From positions 32,259-96,258 of the forward strand of contig CAJYOI010000020.1 in NCBI GenBank assembly GCA_913776045.1: a stretch of 64,000 nucleotides of DNA, in the 5' to 3' direction. How positions within the stretch are numbered: position 1 is the stretch's first letter; every line of letters starts with the position of its first letter. The stretch is from an uncultured Sphingomonas sp. Its GTDB lineage: Bacteria > Pseudomonadota > Alphaproteobacteria > Sphingomonadales > Sphingomonadaceae. Shown here piece by piece: positions 57,305-64,000 of the stretch. The notes below the pieces were generated by a model. It saw only the letters and a program-made list of their open reading frames with translations. It had not been told where the DNA came from and ran no database searches. A program made the translations under genes and the position numbers.

Positions 57305-57847
57305 GTTCAGGGGACTTTCGCGAGTGAAGGTTTGCGTCGGTCCTAGCCGAGGGGTGGGTAAGGGGCAACGGGCTGTGTTGCGGGGATAAGACGGGGAGAA
57401 TGGCCACAAAGCCACGCATTACGCTTCTCAAGCCTTGCCAGACACTGCCTGCTGCAAGTGCGCATGGTGCAAGCCGATCAGATCGGGCGATCGTCGAATT
57501 TACTCAATCGGCGGTGCGAGACCGCGGCCACGTGCTTCGACTGCTGCCTAAGCCAGGAAACCGGCAGCAGTCGCGTGCCCGGCACGATCCATCGCTGTAC
57601 GTCGCGGACGCGAGCGACATCGACGAGATCGCCCGCCAAATCGAAAGTCGCATCCACATCGCCTGACGTCGCAGCGACATAGGCAGGGTGAGCGTCGCGC
57701 TCGGCTACGGTGGTGTGTGTGACGACCTCTGGAAAGGCTTCGGCCACGGAGATCGCGTCGAGATAGGGGCGTAGCGATATTGGTGGAGGTCGTGGTTTCT
57801 TTAATAGCCGCGTGACCTGTCGTTACGGAAGCCGTACACGCGCCGCC
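57305..57847. other. 543-base region between sppA and the MATE gene
   Basis: There is no confident gene here apart from one weak minus-strand frame (57478-57747). The part next to sppA (57305-57400) holds its promoter, and the part before 57848 that of the MATE gene. No tRNA, hairpin of note or repeat was seen. Confidence 0.5.
57478..57747 (-). CDS. Possible small protein, doubtful
   Basis: 89 residues from GTG 57745-57747. The frame stays open upstream to about 57820 without another usual start, so it may be a fragment. EVVTHTTVAERDAHPAYVAA and TFDLAGDLVDVARVRDVQRW look somewhat protein-like, but no family is recognised. It may equally be a chance frame of GC-rich DNA or an old remnant. Confidence 0.25.
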   Translation of the reverse strand: MAEAFPEVVTHTTVAERDAHPAYVAATSGDVDATFDLAGDLVDVARVRDVQRWIVPGTRLLPVSWLRQQSKHVAAVSHRRLSKFDDRPI

Positions 57848-59257
57848 ATGGACGCCGCCCTCCCTGCCAAAACGCTCGACGCGTCAGCGCCGGCGACCGC
57901 GCGCGAGGAGTTGTTCGCGCTCCTGCGCCTGGCGGGTCCGCTGGTCGCAGCGAATCTGCTGCAGATGTCGATCTATGCCAGCGACGTGATCTTCGTGGCG
58001 CGGCTGGGGACGCAGGCGCTCGCGGCGGCGACGCTGGGGGTGTACCTCTATTCGGTCGTCATGTTCGCGTTGCAGGGGCTCGTCGGTGCGGCGGCGCCGG
58101 TGATTGCGGCGGAGCTGGGACGCAAGCGGCATGCAGTGCGCGAAGTCCGGCGGTCGTTCCGCATGGCGATGTGGCTGGCGGTCCTGGCGAGCCTTCCGTT
58201 CATGCTGGCGCTCAGTCAAGGCGAGGCAATCCTACTGCTGATCGGGCAGGACGCGCGCGCGGCGGCGGTGGCGGACGGATTTCTCGACATCCTGCTGTGG
58301 GCGATGATCCCGGCGATCCTGGCGAGCGTGCTGCGCATCACCATCGCTGCGCTCGGTCGCCCGGGCTGGGCGATCGGGGTGGCGGCGATTGCGCTCGGCA
58401 TCAATCTGGTCGGCAACTGGCTGCTGGTGTTCGGCAACTGGGGCTTTCCCGCGCTCGGCCTGACGGGTTCTGCGCTAGCCAGCGTCATCACGTCGGTCGC
58501 GATGTGCCTGGCCTATGCCGCCATCGCGCTGACCGATCGCCGCATCCGGCGCTACCGCCTGTTCGGCAACTGGTGGCGGACCGAATGGTCGCGGTTCCGT
58601 GAGCTCGTCCAAATCGGCGTGCCGATCGCGGTGACGTTGACGTTTGAGGGCGGGCTGTTCTCGGCCGCGGCCTTTCTGGTCGGGCTGATCGGCGTGACCG
58701 AAGTCGCCGCCCACGCCATCGCGTTACAGATTGCTGCGGTCGCGTTCCAGGTGCCGTTCGGCATCGCGCAGGCGGCCACGATCCGCGTCGGGATGGGGTA
58801 TGGCGCCCGCGACCGGGTATGGATCGGCCGCGCCGGATGGGTGGCACTGACACTCGGCACCGGCTTCATGGTCCTGACCGCACTCGCGATCTGGGTCGCG
58901 CCGCGGCTATTCGTCTCGGCCTATATCGACGTCGACGCGGCAGAGAACGCGCGGGTCGTGACGCTCGCCGTCCAGTATCTCGCCATCGCCGCCGCCTTCC
59001 AACTGGTGGACGGCGCGCAGGTCGTCGCGGCCGGCGTGCTGCGCGGCCTGCAGGATACGCGGGTGCCGATGGTGCTGGCGGCGATCGGCTATTGGATCGC
59101 GGGCTTCGGCTCGGCGGTATTGCTGGGCTTCCCGCTCGGGTTGCAGGGCGTCGGGGTCTGGATCGGCCTGGCGATCGGCCTGCTGGCGGTATCGATCCTG
59201 CTCGTCTGGCGCTGGCACGCGCGCGAACGGCTCGGCCTGGTTCCTGCTACGCTTTGA
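57848..59257 (+). CDS. MATE-family efflux transporter (NorM-like)
   Basis: A Na+ or H+ driven multidrug efflux protein with twelve TM segments, 469 residues from ATG 57848. The two halves each start with a MatE repeat: LLRLAGPLVAANLLQMSIYA with SDVIFVARLGTQALAA, then LVQIGVPIAVTLTFEGGLFS with VGLIGVTEVAAHAIALQIAA. The acidic residue of the N-lobe is in the YASDVI stretch. Substrate unknown. It is monocistronic; groESL follows 154 bases on. Confidence 0.92.
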   Translation: MDAALPAKTLDASAPATAREELFALLRLAGPLVAANLLQMSIYASDVIFVARLGTQALAAATLGVYLYSVVMFALQGLVGAAAPVIAAELGRKRHAVREVRRSFRMAMWLAVLASLPFMLALSQGEAILLLIGQDARAAAVADGFLDILLWAMIPAILASVLRITIAALGRPGWAIGVAAIALGINLVGNWLLVFGNWGFPALGLTGSALASVITSVAMCLAYAAIALTDRRIRRYRLFGNWWRTEWSRFRELVQIGVPIAVTLTFEGGLFSAAAFLVGLIGVTEVAAHAIALQIAAVAFQVPFGIAQAATIRVGMGYGARDRVWIGRAGWVALTLGTGFMVLTALAIWVAPRLFVSAYIDVDAAENARVVTLAVQYLAIAAAFQLVDGAQVVAAGVLRGLQDTRVPMVLAAIGYWIAGFGSAVLLGFPLGLQGVGVWIGLAIGLLAVSILLVWRWHARERLGLVPATL

Positions 59258-59312
59258 CGCAAGGCTCAGGCCAGCTGTCACGCCCAAGTCAAAAATTTGT
59301 TCCAGAGGCGTG

Positions 59313-59341
59313 TTGACGCCGGGTGATAGGCTTCACATATC
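59313..59341 (+). promoter_or_regulatory. Promoter of groES-groEL
   Basis: TTGACG (59313-59318), a 17-base spacer, CATATC (59336-59341). It lies directly upstream of the CIRCE element, as expected for an HrcA-controlled promoter. Confidence 0.6.
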
Positions 59342-59349
59342 CCCCCCCG

Positions 59350-59376
59350 CTGGCACTTGATTCCACCGAGTGCCAA
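59350..59376 (+). promoter_or_regulatory. CIRCE element (HrcA operator)
   Basis: CTGGCACTT (59350-59358), nine bases, GAGTGCCAA (59368-59376) match the CIRCE consensus TTAGCACTC-N9-GAGTGCTAA at most positions. It lies 35 bases before the groES ATG, probably within the transcribed leader. HrcA would bind in the absence of heat stress. Confidence 0.9.
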
Positions 59377-59411
59377 ACATGCATTCATCCGATTGGATAA
59401 AGGGACACCCT

Positions 59412-59699
59412 ATGAACTTTCGTCCGCTGCACGACCGCGTGCTCGTCCGCCGCGTCGAGGCCGAGGAAAAGACTTCGGGCGGGATCATCATCCCCGACAC
59501 TGCCAAGGAAAAGCCGCAGGAAGGCGAAGTCGTCGCCGCCGGCGCCGGTGCCAAGAACGAAAAGGGCGAAGTCTCGCCGCTCGACGTGAAGGCCGGCGAC
59601 CGCATCCTGTTCGGCAAGTGGTCGGGCACCGAGGTCAAGGTCAACGGCGAAGACCTGCTGATCATGAAGGAAAGCGATATCCTCGGCATCATCGGCTGA
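59412..59699 (+). CDS. groES: Co-chaperonin GroES
   Basis: The heptameric lid of GroEL, 95 residues: [20 protein letters not shown], the mobile loop [20 protein letters not shown], and [20 protein letters not shown]. The length is normal. AAAGGGACA precedes the ATG at 59412. groEL follows after 62 bases. Confidence 0.98.
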   Translation: MNFRPLHDRVLVRRVEAEEKTSGGIIIPDTAKEKPQEGEVVAAGAGAKNEKGEVSPLDVKAGDRILFGKWSGTEVKVNGEDLLIMKESDILGIIG

Positions 59700-59749
59700 G
59701 CGACCTCGACCTTCTCGCAAACCTCAACTTTCTCAACTTTCGAAATTGA

Positions 59750-61408
<1,659 letters not shown>

Positions 61409-61536
61409 TCCGGTTGCGGCCCCGGCGAGCAAGTTCGCCGGGGACGCGTACCGGATCGGCCGGCGGGTCGGCGAAGCCGAACCCGTACGACGCCAGGGCG
61501 GCGGCTTCGCCGTCGCCCGCCCGACCCAAGAGCGAA

Positions 61537-61568
61537 GGGCCGGTGGAGTAATCCACCGGCCCTTTCTC
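61537..61568 (+). terminator. Rho-independent terminator of groESL
   Basis: GGGCCGGTGGA (61537-61547), loop GTAA, TCCACCGGCCC (61552-61562), then TTTCTC. Perfect 11-bp stem. Confidence 0.85.
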
Positions 61569-61676
61569 GTCTCCGCCTTAACAAAGATGTCTCGGACGAA
61601 CGCCAGACGAACGCATGGATTTTGCTCTCGATCAAAATATCCAGTAAAAGATCGCTCAGTCGCCAAAGGATTGCGC

Positions 61677-62108
61677 ATGCACGCCCGTCAGATCGACAGG
61701 ATCCGTGATAGCTTTGTCCTCGTACTGTTCGATCCCGATCGGGCTGCGAAGCTGTTCTACGATCGTCTGTTCGAACTTGAGCCTGAAACCCGGACGTTGT
61801 TCTCGCGCGACATGGAAGAGCAGGGACGGACCCTCATTCGAACTCTGGCCATTGTCGTGACCGGTTTGTCGCGCCTCGACGCGATGATCCCGACGCTCAG
61901 CGATCTTGCGATCCGTCACGTGCGGTACGGCGTCGAGCGACATCATTATGCGGCCGTAGGCGTCGCCATTATCGACATGCTGGACGTCGTCTGCGCCGAT
62001 GATTTCGACGCCGACACCCGAGCGTCGTGGTCCGAGGCATATCGACTGATCGCCGACGCCATGATCGCCGCCGCTTATCCACCGACCCAGGACCTCGTCG
62101 GTTCATAG
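61677..62108 (+). CDS. Single-domain globin (Vitreoscilla hemoglobin-like)
   Basis: A 143-residue bacterial globin, starting MHARQIDRIRDSFVLVLFDP at ATG 61677. The heme-pocket CD1 phenylalanine is F42 in PETRTLFSRD, and the proximal His is H81 in LAIRHVRYGVERHHYAAVG, the sequence pattern of Vitreoscilla hemoglobin and of the globin part of flavohemoglobins. No reductase domain follows. It could scavenge NO or bind O2. It stands alone, 268 bases after groEL. Confidence 0.85.
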   Translation: MHARQIDRIRDSFVLVLFDPDRAAKLFYDRLFELEPETRTLFSRDMEEQGRTLIRTLAIVVTGLSRLDAMIPTLSDLAIRHVRYGVERHHYAAVGVAIIDMLDVVCADDFDADTRASWSEAYRLIADAMIAAAYPPTQDLVGS

Positions 62109-62433
62109 CGGGTCGCGTCAGGGCTGCAGGCGCGGCCGCGTCATTTCTTCATCTCCTCGATGATTTTCCAGACCGCCTGGCCGCGGCGATTGCGGGGGAT
62201 CGGCACGTCGATCCCGATGGCGACGACGATCAGGTCCTCGACCCCGATCAGCGAGACGCGCACGCTGTCTGCGCGACTTATCGGCGTAGGCGGTCGGCGT
62301 TACAGTGCGTGAACTGATCCGCTCGGCCGATCAGGTCGAAGCGGTCATCTGACGTTAGAACGGTTTCCGACCGCTCCGGATTGCGGGCCAGTATCGGGAC
62401 GGCTGAAGGGCGACCGTCCCGATAAAGCGGCGC
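62109..62433. other. Gap between the globin and threonine ammonia-lyase genes
   Basis: These 325 bases contain no intact gene. On the minus strand there is a decayed C-terminal fragment (62141-62299). The remainder (62300-62433) shows nothing clear. Confidence 0.5.
62141..62299 (-). pseudogene. C-terminal remnant of a mannose-1-phosphate guanylyltransferase-like gene
   Basis: The minus-strand frame from 62299 to TGA 62141-62143 ends in DSVRVSLIGVEDLIVVAIG followed by IDVPIPRNRRGQAVWKIIEE and MKK. From memory, the end of GDP-mannose pyrophosphorylases reads close to V-x-x-I-G-V-x-D-L-I-V-V-x-T-x-D-x-x-x-x-x-P-R-x-x-x-Q-x-V-K-x-I-I-E. The N-terminal parts are absent, so this is a remnant; GTG 62263 could still give a 40-residue product. 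Confidence 0.45.
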
Positions 62434-63678
62434 TCACGCAAGCTCGACCAGGTTCACTTCGTAATTGTCGTGCCGCAGCGCGGTCAGCAATCGGTCGAGA
62501 TGCGCGCGGTCGCGCGTTTCGCATTCGACGTCCAGGCTCAGGCCCTTCGCCGGCAGGTTGGTGAAGATGCGCTGGTGCGCCAGTTCCAGGATGTTGACGC
62601 GCTCCTGGTCGAAGATGCGCGCGACCTGGAAGAGTGCGCCCGGGCGATCCTGCAACCGTATCCGCAGGCGAGCGAGGCGGCCCGACCGCGCGAGGTCACG
62701 CAGCAGGACGTTCGCCAGCAGGCGCGTGTCGATGTTGCCGCCGCAGATGACGATGCCGACGGTGCGCCCGCGGAACTTTTCCCGGAACGCCAGCAGCGCG
62801 GCAAGGCCGGCGGCACCCGCACCCTCGGCCACCGTCTTTTCGATCTGGAGCAGCAGGCTGACGGCTTCCTCCAGCCGGCGCTCGCCGACCAGTACGATGT
62901 CGTCGACCAGCGCCTCGACCACCTGCGCGGTCAGGCCGCCGGGCTGCTTGACCGCGATGCCCTCGGCCAGCGTGTCGCCGCCGCATTCCATGTGTGTGCC
63001 GCGGATGCGGTTGTACATTGACGGGTAGAGTTCGGCCTGGACGCCGACGATTTGGATTTCGCGACTCTGCGCCCGCGCGACGGTCGCCATGCCCGAGATG
63101 AGCCCGCCGCCGCCGATCGGCACGATCAGCGTGTCGAGTTCGGGCACTTCCTCCAGCATTTCCAGCGCGACCGTCCCCTGACCTGCGATGATCCGGGCAT
63201 CGTCGAATGGGTGCACGAAGGTCAGGTCGCGTTCGACCTCGAGCTTGCGGGCATATTCATACGCCGCGTCGAACGTCTCGCCTTCCAGGATCACGGTCGC
63301 ACCGTGACTCTCGGTCTGCATCACCTTCACAGTCGGCGTCAGGCGCGGCATCACGATGGTGACGGGTACGCCAAGCCGGTTGCCATGATAGGCCAGGCCC
63401 TGCGCATGGTTGCCGGCCGACGCCGCGATCACGCCCTTGGCGCGCGCCGCCTCATTCAATTGAAGTAGGGTATTGAGCGCGCCGCGTTCCTTGTAGGCGG
63501 CGGTGAACTGCAGGTTTTCGAACTTCACGAACACGCGCGCACCGGTCAGATCGCTCAGCGTCTTGCTGTGAAGCGTCGGCGTGCGAACCACTGCGCCGCT
63601 AATCCGCATCGCCGCAGCCTTAACGTCGGCGTAGCTGACGGGGAGCACATGCTCGGCGGGCGCGGGGTTCGTAGCCAT
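62434..63678 (-). CDS. ilvA: Threonine ammonia-lyase (threonine dehydratase)
   Basis: A PLP enzyme that converts threonine to 2-oxobutanoate and ammonia, the first step toward isoleucine. It has 414 residues, starting MATNPAPAEHVLPVSYADVK. The PLP lysine is K63 in AAYKERGALNTL, the phosphate loop is VPIGGGGLISGMA, and ASAGNHAQGLAYH is the substrate loop. An ACT-like regulatory domain is present at the C-terminus (RLRIRLQDRPGALFQVARIF onward), shorter than in E. coli IlvA (one domain, not two), as in TdcB/Corynebacterium-like forms. Isoleucine feedback is likely but not readable. Confidence 0.95.
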   Translation of the reverse strand: MATNPAPAEHVLPVSYADVKAAAMRISGAVVRTPTLHSKTLSDLTGARVFVKFENLQFTAAYKERGALNTLLQLNEAARAKGVIAASAGNHAQGLAYHGNRLGVPVTIVMPRLTPTVKVMQTESHGATVILEGETFDAAYEYARKLEVERDLTFVHPFDDARIIAGQGTVALEMLEEVPELDTLIVPIGGGGLISGMATVARAQSREIQIVGVQAELYPSMYNRIRGTHMECGGDTLAEGIAVKQPGGLTAQVVEALVDDIVLVGERRLEEAVSLLLQIEKTVAEGAGAAGLAALLAFREKFRGRTVGIVICGGNIDTRLLANVLLRDLARSGRLARLRIRLQDRPGALFQVARIFDQERVNILELAHQRIFTNLPAKGLSLDVECETRDRAHLDRLLTALRHDNYEVNLVELA

Positions 63679-63732
63679 AGGCCTGGACCCCTAACCGAAA
63701 TCGGACTCTACGTCAGCCCCGATGTGTCGCGC

Positions 63733-64000
63733 TCAGCCCGTCGTCGCGAAAGCGTCCCGATACTCGGGCTTCACCGCACGCAGCAGGGTGGTCGTAACCG
63801 GCAGCGTCAGATCATATGGTCCTTCCGCGAAGGGGCCGGCGACATAGGGACCTACGAGCAGGCCGATGCGGTCGATCGCGCGTCCGTTGGTCGACCCCAG
63901 GATCAGGGTCGCCTCCGACACCTTGGGGCAATCGTTGAAGCCGTCGCCGGTGCCGCGTTGGACCGGCGCGCCGCGGCGCTTGGCGCGTTGAACGTCCAAC
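63733..64000 (-). CDS. C-terminal part of a DUF3298/DUF4163-like secreted protein (cut by window edge)
   Basis: A partial gene: the frame is open to the window end and no convincing start is inside. The visible 88 residues include GLLVGPYVAGPFAEGPYDLT and LPVTTTLLRAVKPEYRDAFA, which match the end of DUF3298 domains (F-x-P-Y-x-V-G-P-Y-x-x-G-x-Y-E-x-x-L-P). These are usually secreted or lipoproteins of unknown role. It ends 54 bases before the threonine ammonia-lyase start on the same strand. Confidence 0.7.
   Translation of the reverse strand, partial: LDVQRAKRRGAPVQRGTGDGFNDCPKVSEATLILGSTNGRAIDRIGLLVGPYVAGPFAEGPYDLTLPVTTTLLRAVKPEYRDAFATTG

Overview
The window looks like chromosome of a sphingomonad (Alphaproteobacteria, Sphingomonadales, most likely Sphingomonas or a close relative). 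The basis is high GC with strong third-position GC bias, a CpdR-type response regulator, a C40-type carotenoid crtZ-crtW pair, a phytochrome/heme oxygenase pair, an alphaproteobacterial SuhB-like sRNA, and many small secreted proteins of sphingomonad type. No prophage, transposase, CRISPR array or conjugation gene was seen. Most of the window is core chromosome with short accessory patches.

Layout. 1-12.9 kb: the rpoB 5' part and rplJ-rplL lie on the minus strand, but about 9 kb of mostly plus-strand genes separates them: two paralogous Pro/Thr-rich single-TM proteins, an alpha-amino-acid ester hydrolase, a small DUF2384 gene pair, a threonine-synthase-like enzyme and a class C beta-lactamase-like hydrolase. 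12.9-23.3 kb: small envelope proteins, an L,D-transpeptidase, cysteine synthase, a RhlE-like helicase, an FAD-linked hydroxyacid dehydrogenase, cytochrome b561, a SuhB-like sRNA, an N-formylglutamate amidohydrolase, cpdR and tRNA-Val. 23.3-28.6 kb: a hydroxyproline utilisation cluster (M24 prolidase, pyrroline-hydroxycarboxylate deaminase, 4-hydroxyproline epimerase, D-hydroxyproline dehydrogenase, GntR regulator) with a palindromic operator on the promoter. 28.6-33.2 kb: a PH-domain protein, an autoregulated BlaI-type repressor followed by a double retropepsin-like protein, carotenoid hydroxylase and ketolase (astaxanthin branch), and a PCu(A)C copper chaperone. 33.2-41 kb: dnaK-dnaJ, then purB-bphO-bphP in one minus-strand run. 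41-47.7 kb: EF-hand and glycine-zipper proteins, a glycosyltransferase, and yajC-secD-secF with an Mth938-like gene, then tRNA-Pro. 47.8-57.3 kb: a hybrid histidine kinase, a frameshifted SpoIIAA-like gene, an AraC regulator, membrane proteins, a DUF2490 protein, and GNAT plus sppA. 57.8-64 kb: a MATE transporter, groES-groEL with a CIRCE element, a globin, a remnant of a mannose-1-phosphate guanylyltransferase, threonine ammonia-lyase and a truncated DUF3298-like gene.

The most interesting items for follow-up are the SuhB-like sRNA with a complete promoter and terminator; the BlaI gene whose operator sits in the promoter spacer and whose transcript should be leaderless, followed by a two-DTG protease-like protein in place of the usual M56 partner; the repressor palindrome on the -10 box of the hydroxyproline cluster; the split rplJL/rpoB locus with its paralogous membrane proteins; and the small DUF2384 two-gene unit. 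All functional calls come from reading motifs and remembered family features; no database search was run.
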